Below are positions 10,693-18,170 of a stretch of DNA of 64,000 nucleotides, in pieces (positions within the stretch are counted from its first letter, which is position 1; each line of letters begins with the position of its first letter). The notes under the pieces are model-generated. The model was not told the origin of the DNA. It did not search any database and saw only the letters and a list, made by a program, of their open reading frames with translations. Where the stretch lies: positions 28,311-92,310 of the forward strand of contig JAXHMR010000012.1 in NCBI GenBank assembly GCA_034521225.1, given 5' to 3'. Both the position numbers and the translations under genes were made by a program. This DNA comes from Woeseia sp034521225 (GTDB lineage Bacteria; Pseudomonadota; Gammaproteobacteria; Steroidobacterales; Woeseiaceae).

Positions 10693-10839
10693 TATGACAT
10701 GACTGACACATCCCGGACAGAGCATCTGGAAGGCGCAGGCGACCACGATGTGGCCGCGCTGCGCCTCCAGATCCACCGGCGCCGGCGTATTCAGCCATTC
10801 CGAGGTGCGCCAGGATGGCGCCAGGACAGGCTGATCCAT
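10693..10839 (-). pseudogene. TlpA/redoxin-type thiol protein, cut by IS-A
   Basis: It starts at ATG 10839, nine bases after the cytochrome P460 stop, and is therefore the last gene of that operon. The visible 49 residues (PSWRTSEWLNTPAPVDLEA, then VVACAFQMLCPGCVSH) match the start of redoxin-family proteins, including the CPGC active-site pair. The IS-A right end follows directly, so the rest of the thioredoxin fold is lost. It links the operon to thiol redox chemistry. Confidence 0.72.
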
Positions 10840-10848
10840 GGCAAATCC

Positions 10849-11325
10849 TCAGTCGCGCAACCGGCTGAACGTGTAGTCCTGGGCCTTCTGCGGTTGGTGA
10901 CAGGCGAAGCAGGCCGAGGCCGCCTGATCACCCACCACCCGGTTCGCCGGATCACCGCCGCCAAAGCCTTCGAATCCCCAGCCGCCGGTGGCGGCGAACT
11001 TCTTCGCGTCCTTGTGCATCACGCCCACCACCTTGCGGGCGCCTTCCGTAACGGCATTACCGTCGTGCACGGCTTCGAGCAGATCGAAGATGATCACGGC
11101 CCCGTCAGGGAAGGTGTCGCTCTGATAGCCCTCAAGCGCCTTGTCATTCGCATAGAGGTGGTGGATGCCACCGAAGGCGCCATACAGGGGATGCCCTTCT
11201 TCAATCACCATGCTCTTGACATGGTGCCAGTCGCGGTAGCCTTCCGGGTATGGTACTTCGGGTCCGGCCGCGAGGGCCACGGTGGCCGCCGTAACACCGA
11301 GCAGAATCAGGATCTTCGCTTTCAT
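10849..11325 (-). CDS. Cytochrome P460-family c-type cytochrome
   Basis: A 158-residue exported protein. The first 19 residues (MKAKILILLGVTAATVALA) are a Sec signal. The family fold follows (VPYPEGYRDWHHVKSMVI near the start, then VGVMHKDAKKF). The C-terminal CFACHQPQ is the CXXCH haem c attachment site. In cytochromes P460 a lysine cross-links the haem, but which lysine serves here cannot be read from sequence alone. Cytochromes P460 oxidise hydroxylamine or bind NO, and many homologues with this short domain are of unknown function. It lies 11 bases after the glutaredoxin-like gene and is intact, the best preserved member of the operon. Confidence 0.88.
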   Translation of the reverse strand: MKAKILILLGVTAATVALAAGPEVPYPEGYRDWHHVKSMVIEEGHPLYGAFGGIHHLYANDKALEGYQSDTFPDGAVIIFDLLEAVHDGNAVTEGARKVVGVMHKDAKKFAATGGWGFEGFGGGDPANRVVGDQAASACFACHQPQKAQDYTFSRLRD

Positions 11326-11336
11326 GGTTAGCGCTC

Positions 11337-11573
11337 CTATTTGAGATCGGCGATGGCGGCGCCGAAGTTGATGTGGAACGGCTGTCCGGCGATGACCAGC
11401 GCCGGAACCGATTGGACGCCGGCTGCCTCAGCCTCAGTGATGCGCGTCTTGGCCTCGCCGAGATGCACGACCTCAATGTCGAAGCGCGTGGGATCGATGG
11501 CGTCGGCGAGCTGCTGCTCGGCGGCGACACAGACAGGGCAGCCGGCGTGATAAAAGATGGCATTGGTTTTCAT
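11337..11573 (-). CDS. Glutaredoxin/thioredoxin-like small thiol protein
   Basis: 78 residues with a single compact thioredoxin fold. AIFYHAGCPVCVAAEQQL contains the CPVC redox pair in the expected place after the first strand, and SVPALVIAG supplies the cis-proline loop. No signal peptide is seen, so it is probably cytoplasmic. It starts at ATG 11573, preceded by an AGGAGT ribosome site, and is 11 bases from the P460 gene. The close packing with MarR, P460 and redoxin suggests a response to thiol or nitrogen oxide stress. That is inference. Confidence 0.8.
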   Translation of the reverse strand: MKTNAIFYHAGCPVCVAAEQQLADAIDPTRFDIEVVHLGEAKTRITEAEAAGVQSVPALVIAGQPFHINFGAAIADLK

Positions 11574-11604
11574 GTAAGGACTCCTGAACTATATATTCTA
11601 AATA
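11574..11604 (-). promoter_or_regulatory. Putative promoter/operator before the glutaredoxin-P460 operon
   Basis: Read on the minus strand, this AT-rich stretch runs TTTAGAATATATAGTTCAGG into the start of the glutaredoxin-like gene. AGTTCAGGAGTCCTT here closely matches AGTTAGGATTCCTT just upstream of the marR start (about 12236-12250). The shared box is a candidate operator for the MarR protein. The GGAG part also serves as ribosome binding site. Confidence 0.45.
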
Positions 11605-11641
11605 AAACCCCGTCACATCGAACGGGGTGGTTAAACCGCCG

Positions 11642-12234
11642 TCAGGCGGCGGATTCGTGCTCCGCGCAGTCGACGCGGAGGTGTCGGTCGGCCATCGGTG
11701 CGCCGACGAATGCGCAGTAATGAGGCGTGCTCGTGCCGGGCACGACGTTCTCGCGGAAATGCCGACAGGTTACGCAAGTGCGCTGCGGGGCAATCAACTG
11801 ACGCTGCTGGCAATTGCCGGATCATCTTGACCACCAGGCCAAGCAGTGATTCTTGCTCGGTCCCGGATAGGCCAGCGACGATCGGCGCGAAGCTGCTCGG
11901 CCACGACTGCGCGACCCGATTGCCCTTGGCCGTTGCCTTCAGGGCAACGGCGCGACCGTCTGAGGCGTCTGCATGCTTCTTTACCAGCGATTTCCTCAAG
12001 GGCCGCCACGGCATCGCTGGCGGTGGCCTTGCGAACACCGGCGTGCGCGGCGGCGGCAGTGAGCCGTGCGCCCTCCGGACGATTGGCGACAAACCGCAGG
12101 ATGTCCGCTTGGGTGGGAGACAGGCCAGCGCTTTCAGCGGCCTGCCAATCGAGCTGACGAGCAACGGCGGCCAGCCGGGTCAGGCCATCGGCCAGTCGAC
12201 GATCGAGGGGCTCTGTAATTTGGTCGAACTTCAT
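11642..12234 (-). pseudogene. MarR-family regulator with cysteine-rich C-terminal tail, frameshifted
   Basis: Read from ATG 12234. Residues 1-85 carry the winged helix start (AESAGLSPTQADILRFVANR, then AAAAHAGVRKATASDAVAAL). A frameshift near 11985 leads to the wing and dimer helix (SLVKKHADASDGRAVALKAT, LSGTEQESLLGLVVKMIRQL). A second near 11815 leads to a tail with CVTCRHF, HYCAFVG and LRVDCAEHES. That tail has four cysteines and a histidine pair and looks like a metal or redox-sensing add-on not found in ordinary MarR proteins. With two indels the gene is a pseudogene as read. Confidence 0.72.
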
Positions 12235-12441
12235 AGGAAGGAATCCTAACTAATAATCGGGCGATGTCAAGTCCCAACACCGGAAGCCGGACGACGGTTC
12301 GTCAAGAAATGTTTCCAGGCTCACTCCCGGACGGAGTGCTCGGTTCGAATCGACTACAGGGCGCGTCTGGATTTCCCGTATCCAATAATACGCTGCCGCT
12401 TGGCGACGATGCGCCTCATGCACGGCAACTTGGGTCGGTTA

Positions 12442-12592
12442 ATGCGCAAGAGGAAAGCGACCTTGGTCGCTACCCTCGTATGCATGGTGTGGATGCACTC
12501 AGCAATGGCCGATCCCGACGCCGAACGCGAATCCCTTGCACGCCTCATCCACGAGATCGAAACCCTCGCCCCGCTGACCCATGCCTCTAAGT
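12442..12592 (+). pseudogene. RAQPRD-family conjugative element protein, 3' truncated
   Basis: The N-terminus of the small exported protein family named RAQPRD, found in integrative conjugative elements. A signal peptide (TLVATLVCMVWMHSAMA) is followed by DAERESLARLIHEIETLAPL, the family's first helix. Reading then enters an IS-A right end at about 12594, so the second half, including the family's signature, is lost. ATG at 12442 is preferred because a charged MRKRK run starts there. In-frame ATGs at 12409 and 12418 are possible. Confidence 0.65.
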
Positions 12593-12593
12593 A

Positions 12594-12640
12594 CACCCGC
12601 CACCCGACTCCTGCCGGGTATGGAGTCATGCAACAAGGCC
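12594..12640 (+). mobile_element. IS-A solo right end
   Basis: 47 bases matching the last part of IS-A, including CACCCGACTCC and the terminal GGAGTCATGCAACAAGGCC. Nothing else of the element remains. It abuts the truncated RAQPRD gene. Confidence 0.8.
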
Positions 12641-12741
12641 TACGTAAAGCCCGACAGATGCAGAGTAATTCGTTCGGAAATGCGTCGGTTCTTGATGCAA
12701 TTGGCGAGTTAAATACTGGATCGTCCGGGCCAGTACTGCAT

Positions 12742-13161
12742 TCACTTTTCCTCGATTCGGCGCAGCGCCTCTGCGGGCGTGACGATGGAAGTTCCTTCGC
12801 AGCCGGCAATCTCGAGCAGATCCTGATCCCCGGAGACTGCGAGCTCCGCCGTCGCAGCGAGCGCGCATGCGAGGACGTGGTCATCGTCGGGGTCACGCGA
12901 GATGCGCGGGACGGTCACGGGCTCGATCAGCTCGATGGCCTCGAGATAATCGGCGAGAATCTCGCGCGAGGTCTTGCCGATCGCGGCGAGACGCCGGCTC
13001 AATGCCGGCCGGGTGATCACATCGGTGAGCTCTTCGAGGAGCACGGGGCTGCTATAGAGCGTGAGGCTCTCGTGCCGGCGAATTGCTTCGAGCAATCGAT
13101 ACGGCGTACTGCGCCAAAGCAGCGCGGAGATCACCACGTTGGTATCAAGAACGACTCGCAC
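12742..13161 (-). CDS. PIN-domain toxin (COG1569-type VapC relative)
   Basis: 139 residues from GTG 13161, four bases after the antitoxin stop. The PIN nuclease fold is clear: VRVVLDTNVVISALLW gives the first catalytic Asp, LLEELTDVI the conserved Glu, and SRDPDDDHVLACALAA the central Asp cluster with SGDQDLLEI the last. Such proteins are RNases that cut tRNA or other RNA when freed from their antitoxin. The longer frame upstream of 13161 overlaps the antitoxin and is not the start. Intact and probably functional. Confidence 0.88.
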   Translation of the reverse strand: MRVVLDTNVVISALLWRSTPYRLLEAIRRHESLTLYSSPVLLEELTDVITRPALSRRLAAIGKTSREILADYLEAIELIEPVTVPRISRDPDDDHVLACALAATAELAVSGDQDLLEIAGCEGTSIVTPAEALRRIEEK

Positions 13162-13165
13162 GCGA

Positions 13166-13417
13166 TCACTTCTGTTCTTGTTGCTTGCGTGCGCGCCGTT
13201 CGGCGCGTGCCGTCTTGATCTCGGTGGCAACCTCTTTTCCAGTCATCGGCTCGACGCCTGCGGCGTCGAGCGCCGGCGCGATCGCAAGGAGCCGATCGAG
13301 GGCGGCCCGTTTCCTTGCCTTGGTGGCGAGAAAATCCACGAAATCTTCGACTTCCGCGCGCTGTTGCGGCGGCAAAGCCTGGAGCTTCTCGAAAAGCATC
13401 TGTTCGTTGCTGCTCAT
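13166..13417 (-). CDS. Antitoxin partner of the PIN toxin
   Basis: 83 residues, charged and helical: MSSNEQMLFEKLQALPPQQR, then AEVEDFVDFLA, as in DUF2281-like antitoxins that begin with an LPP-AEV-DFVDFL pattern. The tail (TARAERRARKQQEQK) is very basic and could contact RNA or wrap the toxin. It lies immediately upstream of the toxin in one transcription unit, as usual for type II systems. The DNA-binding region is not obvious, so autoregulation is unclear. Confidence 0.8.
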   Translation of the reverse strand: MSSNEQMLFEKLQALPPQQRAEVEDFVDFLATKARKRAALDRLLAIAPALDAAGVEPMTGKEVATEIKTARAERRARKQQEQK

Positions 13418-13465
13418 GGTTCGCTTCTCTTTTGGTCGACTCTCTCTATAACAGTATCGAGCATG

Positions 13466-13577
13466 TGGGGTGCGAATTCCAATTCATGGCCAAGCCCTTC
13501 GAAAAGTCTGAACTGCTCAGGATCACCTGGGAACTATCGCCGGAGCCCCCGAAATCGAATTGGATGTCACACTTTTG
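13466..13577 (+). mobile_element. IS-B-type left-end fragment
   Basis: About 110 bases opening with GGGTGCGAATTCCAATTCAT, the inverse of the IS-B right end. A near copy sits at 17931-18045. The segment ends in CCGAAATCGAATTGGATGTC followed by ACACTTTTGG, right at the left end of an IS-A copy. The same junction recurs before the IS-A at 9619. Confidence 0.7.
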
Positions 13578-14185
13578 GACCTTGGTGCATGGCTCGCCTC
13601 CCGAGCTACGATGATACAACCCTCCCGCCCACGGAGAACGCCGTGCCACAGATATATCTGCAGCGTAACCAGCTGAAGTATACGAAGAAACAGTATCGTG
13701 TCCGGAACTGGAGGGAATACGAGGCCGGGCTCTGCAAACGCGGTGACCTGACAATTTGGTTTTCAGAAGATGCGCTTCGCGACTGGCATCCGCCGGTGGG
13801 CGCAAAACCCGGCGGCCAATGCCGCTACTCAGACACGGCCATTGAGGCAGCGCTGACTGTCCGTGCTGTCTACGGCCTCGCCTTGCGGCAAACCGAAGGT
13901 TTTCTTCGATCCGTCGCCAGGTTGCTGCAGCTCGACATCGAGATTCCCGACCACTCCACTCTGTCTCGCCGCTCCTTAACCCTCAAAGCGCCACTGCGAA
14001 ATACGGGCGATGCTGGCAGCCCTGTACACATCCTCATTGATAGCACAGGCTTGAAAGCGCACCGCGGCTCGACTGCTCCGGCCGACAGGCGCAATCGCCG
14101 AACCTGGCGGAAGTTACATTTGGTCGTTGACGCGACAACCGCCGAGATCCTCACATCGAGGATCACGACGCACGGCACGCGCGAT
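13578..14185 (+). mobile_element. IS-A 5' half, cut at the HipBA locus
   Basis: The left terminal repeat (GGACCTTGGTGCATGGCTC) and the first 190 or so codons of the transposase, in frame from a GTG at 13643 (VPQIYLQRNQLKYTKKQYR) through WFSEDALRDWHPPVGAKPGG to ILTSRITTHGTRD. It ends abruptly at 14185, where the HipBA operator region begins. It has the best preserved N-terminal transposase frame of all IS-A copies in the window. Confidence 0.85.
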
Positions 14186-14189
14186 ATAT

Positions 14190-14312
14190 GCTCTTAAGAG
14201 CGTATTAAGAGACTTTAGACGCCCTTAAGCGTAGATTTCCGTTGTGAAACGTCTAAATCATTGATACGCTCTCAAGAGCGGATTAACCTGGATAAGGCAT
14301 CCTTAAGAGCAG
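14190..14312 (+). promoter_or_regulatory. Operator array upstream of hipBA
   Basis: The 120 bases before hipB hold repeated dyads built on CTTAAGAG. GCTCTTAAGAGC at 14190-14201 is a perfect 12-base palindrome. CGCTCTCAAGAGCG at 14267-14280 is perfect except for its centre. Partial versions lie at 14203-14212 (TATTAAGAGA), 14221-14231 (GCCCTTAAGCG) and 14299-14310 (ATCCTTAAGAGC). A wider inverted pair, TTTAGACG and CGTCTAAA, brackets the middle. HipB proteins bind several operators in their own promoter, so this is the likely autoregulatory site. Confidence 0.7.
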
Positions 14313-14654
14313 ATGAGTGCAAAAAACACATTGACGCAAGCCCCTCCCTATGCCGTTGAGCAGGCGATCAAACGCCTTGGCAACAACCTGCGCACGGCAA
14401 GGCTGCGCCGCAACCTGACGATCAAGGACGTGGCCGAGAAGATCGGCACCGGCCCCCGCGCTGTCTCGGACGCCGAACAGGGCAAGATCACGACGAGCAT
14501 CGCGGTCTATACGGCGCTGCTCTGGGCCTTTGACCTGCTCGGTCCGGCCGAAACTCTTGCCGACCCGGCAAAGGATCTGGAGGGGATTTCCCTTGCCGGG
14601 CAACGTGAGCGGGCCCGCGCTGAAAATCCCGAGAACCTCGATAGTGACTTCTGA
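14313..14654 (+). CDS. hipB: HipB-like XRE-family antitoxin
   Basis: 113 residues with one Cro/C1-type helix-turn-helix: IKRLGNNLRTARLRRNLTIK, then VAEKIGTGPRAVSDAEQGK. HipB represses the hip operon through upstream operators and neutralises the HipA kinase. Position and size fit, and the kinase gene overlaps its end by 11 bases. The C-terminal tail is charged, as in HipB. The start ATG at 14313 follows a GAGCAG sequence at reasonable spacing. Intact. Confidence 0.85.
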   Translation: MSAKNTLTQAPPYAVEQAIKRLGNNLRTARLRRNLTIKDVAEKIGTGPRAVSDAEQGKITTSIAVYTALLWAFDLLGPAETLADPAKDLEGISLAGQRERARAENPENLDSDF

Positions 14655-15912
14655 GTGCTTCGTCTATATCGCCCTGCCCGGCGAAACGGAATTCGTCACG
14701 GCCGGGCGCTTCGAACGCAAGACGGACCGCCATGGCGTCGCGACGGGCCGCTTTGTCTACGGCAAGAGCTACCTGGCCAGAGACAACGCGGTGCCGATCG
14801 ATCCGCTCGACCTCAAACTCGGCACGCAGACCTACAGGACAACCCTGCTGGAAGGAGTCTTCGGCGCGCTGCGCGATGCAAGCCCCGATGCGTGGGGCCG
14901 GCGCATTATCGACCGGCGCTTCGGCTCACCGGGACCGGATGAGATCGACTATCTGCTGGAATCCCCCGAAGACCGGGCCGGTGCGCTCGGGTTCGGGCGG
15001 GGAGCGGAGCCGCCGGCCCCGCACCACCAATACAACCAGACGATGGATCTGGCAAGACTACAAGAAATTGCCGACGCGATTGTCGCCGACGAAAAGCTGC
15101 CAAAGGTCGCGGACGCCGCGCAGGCCGACGAACTCATGCGCGCAGGCACGTCGATGGGCGGGGCCCGCCCCAAGGCCGTCGTCGAGGATGCCGACGGGCT
15201 CTGGATCGCCAAACTCAATCGCAAGGACGACAAGTGGAATCATGCGCGCGTTGAACGCGCAGCGTTGGAGCTCGCCCGCGCCTGCGGCATACAGACCGCC
15301 GAGAGCAAACTAACTGCGATCGGCGATCGCGATGCGCTGCTGGTCAGGCGCTTTGATCGCGAGAAAGTAAAATCAGGCTACCGGCGCGCCAGGATGCTGA
15401 GCGCCCTCACGCTCCTGCGCGCGGAAGAGCTCCCGGATGAACGCTGGTCATATGTGCTGCTTGCCGAAGAGCTGCGCCGGATTTCAGCGCAGCCGAAGAC
15501 AGATGCGCCTGAACTCTTCAGGAGAATGTGCTTCAACGCGCTGATTTCCAATACCGACGATCACCCGCGCAATCATGCAATCCTGGCGATGGATAATGAG
15601 TGGAAGCTCTCGCCTGCCTACGACCTGCTCCCCGACACACCGCTCAGCATCGAGGAGCGCTTTCTGGCACTGTCCTGCGGCGACCGAGGACGGCTCGCCC
15701 ATGTCGACAACCTGCTCTCGCAATGCGCCCGCTTCCTGCTCAAACAGGACGAAGCAACGGTCATCATCAATGAGACCGAACAGACAGTCAGAGACCGCTG
15801 GTACGAAATCGCCCGCCGCGAAGGTGTCAGCGAGACGGACTGCGAGAGAATTCGCCCGGCTTTCGTGTATGAAGGGTTTCGGCTGGCTGTAGCAGATGAG
15901 GCGACACCGTAG
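14644..15912 (+). CDS. hipA: HipA-family serine/threonine kinase toxin
   Basis: 422 residues from GTG 14644, overlapping hipB. HipA kinases phosphorylate glutamyl-tRNA synthetase or other synthetases and cause dormancy. Seen here are the N-terminal beta domain (LGTQTYRTTLLEGVFGALRD), the nucleotide loop GTSMGGARPKAVVEDADG near residue 168, the kinase catalytic loop FNALISNTDDHPRNHAIL near residue 300, and LSPAYDLLPDT, which holds the metal-binding Asp. The length matches the family. Intact, in contrast to most neighbours on the left. The phosphorylation target cannot be deduced. Confidence 0.9.
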   Translation: MTSECFVYIALPGETEFVTAGRFERKTDRHGVATGRFVYGKSYLARDNAVPIDPLDLKLGTQTYRTTLLEGVFGALRDASPDAWGRRIIDRRFGSPGPDEIDYLLESPEDRAGALGFGRGAEPPAPHHQYNQTMDLARLQEIADAIVADEKLPKVADAAQADELMRAGTSMGGARPKAVVEDADGLWIAKLNRKDDKWNHARVERAALELARACGIQTAESKLTAIGDRDALLVRRFDREKVKSGYRRARMLSALTLLRAEELPDERWSYVLLAEELRRISAQPKTDAPELFRRMCFNALISNTDDHPRNHAILAMDNEWKLSPAYDLLPDTPLSIEERFLALSCGDRGRLAHVDNLLSQCARFLLKQDEATVIINETEQTVRDRWYEIARREGVSETDCERIRPAFVYEGFRLAVADEATP

Positions 15913-15915
15913 ATT

Positions 15916-16285
15916 ATGGAAGGATCACTGGATCAGGCTGGTCAAAACAAGGCAATGGGACAGAAGCGAAAGCGCAATCACTGGGTCCCGCAATCCTACT
16001 TGCGGGCCTTTGCGGCTGACCCGCATCACCGCGAGAAGATTTGGCGTTTTAGCAAGGATGCCGGCGAGCCCGAACGCAAACCGATCAAAAATGTCGCTAT
16101 GCGCTTTCATCTTTACGCGCCCATAGGGGCGGACGGGCGACGCGATTACAGCTTTGAAGCAAGGCTCTCCGAACTTGAGAACATCTTTGGCGATCCGCTG
16201 TGGAACCAGCTTTGCACGGACATGGTGCGACCAGCGATGCCGTTTCGCGTTAAGCGGCGACACACCGAACGAACGAACCGGGAAA
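15916..16285 (+). pseudogene. DUF4238-family protein, 3' truncated and fused to IS debris
   Basis: It starts a few bases after hipA. The first 120 residues match DUF4238: KRKRNHWVPQSYLRAFAAD, then KIWRFSKD and a later EARLSELENIFGDPLW. Beyond about 16260 the same frame stays open by chance through an IS-B end and a transposase tail to 16632, giving a 238-residue chimera. DUF4238 genes often sit beside restriction or toxin genes, but their function is unknown. I treat the true gene as the N-terminal part only. Confidence 0.7.
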
Positions 16286-16289
16286 ACTC

Positions 16290-16382
16290 GTACAAGAGTA
16301 GCGGATCTGCATACGTACCACTGGCGCAGTCATTGCCGAGGTCTGTATCACCTGCCTGTCGCAGCCTGAGTACTAATTCGCC
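16290..16382 (+). mobile_element. IS-B solo right end
   Basis: The last codons of the IS-B transposase (TYHWRSHCRGLYHLPVAA then stop at 16369), followed by TACTAATTCGCC from its right terminal repeat. It breaks the DUF4238 gene. Confidence 0.78.
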
Positions 16383-16388
16383 ACAGAC

Positions 16389-16668
16389 GCCCGAGCAGGT
16401 GTTTAGCGGGCGCTGGCAAGAAGTCGCCGCAGCGAAACAGCGCGCACTGGACGGCGCCTATCAGGCGCACCCCGAACGTTTTGTTGCCGGTCCGCCGAGG
16501 ACGACAGCACCGCCGTCTATTGTAAAGTTCAATTCAATCACGTCCGAAGAACTCAAGGACGGCGCGACGGACGCGGTGAACTTCCCGACGCTGCCCGCCG
16601 TGCAAAACCGCATGAGAGCAAATGCAGCTTAACTTTCAACTAACTGTACGAAACAGGTTGACACGTTC
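16389..16668 (+). mobile_element. IS3-type transposase C-terminal tail with its right end
   Basis: ALDGAYQAHPERFVAGPP followed by APPSIVKFN is the usual tail of an IS3-family OrfB. The stop is at 16632. Downstream, CAGGTTGACACGTTCCG at 16652-16668 resembles a second site at about 5409-5428 and is probably the element's right end. No catalytic core remains. Confidence 0.65.
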
Positions 16669-16778
16669 CGTCTTTAATAAGCATATCTTCTTAAATCGAT
16701 GCATTTTCTATTGTAGTCCAGCCTTTCCACGTTCTTATTATTTTCATCTTTTCCTTTTCGAATTTTTTTCAAGATAGT

Positions 16779-17798
16779 TTATTTTAAATATGTTCTTAGA
16801 AAATCAATTTGTGCTTTACTCGATTTATCAAATAGAGAACTTGGATAATATAGTAATCCGAAATGCCCTCCATCAATATCAACCCATTCTTTTGCTTGGG
16901 TGATGTTATTATAAACAAATTGTGTCACTTTTGGGTTTGCTCCATTCATTTCATCATTGGTTGCAACAACCATTAATATTGGAGCCTTTAATTGACCTGC
17001 AAATTGACCAAGGTTGAAATCATCAGGAACTTCAATGTTTGAAAATGAAACTACATTTTTCCAATGCGTGCCAAACCGACCACCATATTCAATAAACCAG
17101 TTATAGGCTGTTAAATCTGTTAATGCAGAAGGTGTTCCTTTTTGGTCTGTCGAAACAATTGGCATTTGTTCTGTGGTTGTATGTGGTAAACTCATTATAT
17201 CATCATTTAGAAGGGTTTCTTTAGCAAAAGCAAATAAACTTCCATCTTTATCTTCTTTGGGAATTTCTTCACCAAAAGCTGGAATCATAGTAACTACGGC
17301 TTTAACCCTATCATCGGTTGTTCCTGCTAGGAATGCCTCACGTGAGCTCAAACTCGCCCCCCAAACGGCAATTTTATTTTCATCAATTTCGGGTTGATTT
17401 GTAATAAAATCGATAGCATCAATATAACCTCTAGATTGAACCCAAAAATTAATTTCTTGACGTGGTTCTCCATCACTAACCCCTAAATTTCGATGATCAT
17501 ATAGTGCAACAGCAAAACCAGCTTCTCTAAATTTTTCCGCATATTTATCGGCTGTCATCCCGTTGATGGTAGTTGTAAATCCGTGAGCCATTATAACCAC
17601 GGGTTTTTTATTCGATTTATCCTCTGGTAAGTATAACCTCCCTCTAAGAATGGCTCCTTGTGATTTAAATTCAATATTTCTGTACATAATATTTTGAATT
17701 GCTTCAGATTCCAAAGTTGCTTTTGGTTTTTGATTGTTACTACAAGCCCAAAGAGCAGCTGTGAAAATTACCAATATAATTTTGATTACATTATTCAT
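16779..17798 (-). CDS. Alpha/beta hydrolase lipoprotein, AT-rich and probably imported
   Basis: 339 residues. The N-terminus (IKIILVIFTAALWACSNNQ) is a lipoprotein signal with the lipobox ending at Cys19. The mature part is an alpha/beta hydrolase of the dienelactone hydrolase/X-Pro peptidase-like type: MAHGFTTTINGMTADKYAEK, YDHRNLGVSDG, then GASLSSREAF with the nucleophile Ser elbow, a late Asp in VVATNDEMNG, and DGGHFGLLYY with the catalytic His. Codon and base use are strikingly AT-rich compared with all neighbours, and the wording (many Lys, Asn, Ile) resembles Bacteroidetes. It is flanked on both sides by IS fragments. Intact. Substrate unknown. Confidence 0.85.
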   Translation of the reverse strand: MNNVIKIILVIFTAALWACSNNQKPKATLESEAIQNIMYRNIEFKSQGAILRGRLYLPEDKSNKKPVVIMAHGFTTTINGMTADKYAEKFREAGFAVALYDHRNLGVSDGEPRQEINFWVQSRGYIDAIDFITNQPEIDENKIAVWGASLSSREAFLAGTTDDRVKAVVTMIPAFGEEIPKEDKDGSLFAFAKETLLNDDIMSLPHTTTEQMPIVSTDQKGTPSALTDLTAYNWFIEYGGRFGTHWKNVVSFSNIEVPDDFNLGQFAGQLKAPILMVVATNDEMNGANPKVTQFVYNNITQAKEWVDIDGGHFGLLYYPSSLFDKSSKAQIDFLRTYLK

Positions 17799-17930
17799 AC
17801 GTTGGACCGTTTATGCTCTATCTCGTTATTTATTAAAAACATATTTTATTCCTTCTGCATAAGAAATTGGGTATGTATTTTCGTAATTGCTATTTGTGTA
17901 TTCAATTGATTTAACTAACAACCAATGCAT

Positions 17931-18045
17931 CAAACCTGTTGGGTGCGAATTCCAGTTCATGGCCAAGACCTTCGAAAAGTCTGAACCGCTCAGGACGACT
18001 TGGGAACTATTGCGGCAGCTTCCGAAATCGAATTGGATGTCACAA
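17931..18045 (+). mobile_element. IS-B-type left-end fragment
   Basis: It begins ACCTGTTGGGTGCGAATTCC, the inverse of the IS-B right terminus, and is a close copy of 13466-13577 throughout (TTCGAAAAGTCTGAAC, then CCGAAATCGAATTGGATGTC). No transposase codons follow. Confidence 0.7.
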
Positions 18046-18170
18046 TTTTGTCACAGTGCGAACGTTCTCCAACGTGTTATTGCGTGATCTTGTGTGAACA
18101 ATCGTGATTCTATGTGATTGATGCAAAAACTGTTATTCTTTCAAGCTCCTGATAACTAACGAGTTGATAA

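Noticed and set aside
12330..12360. GGTTCGAATC near 12340, resembling a tRNA T loop
   Set aside because: The flanking bases do not pair into a T stem, and no acceptor stem, anticodon arm or CCA could be found.
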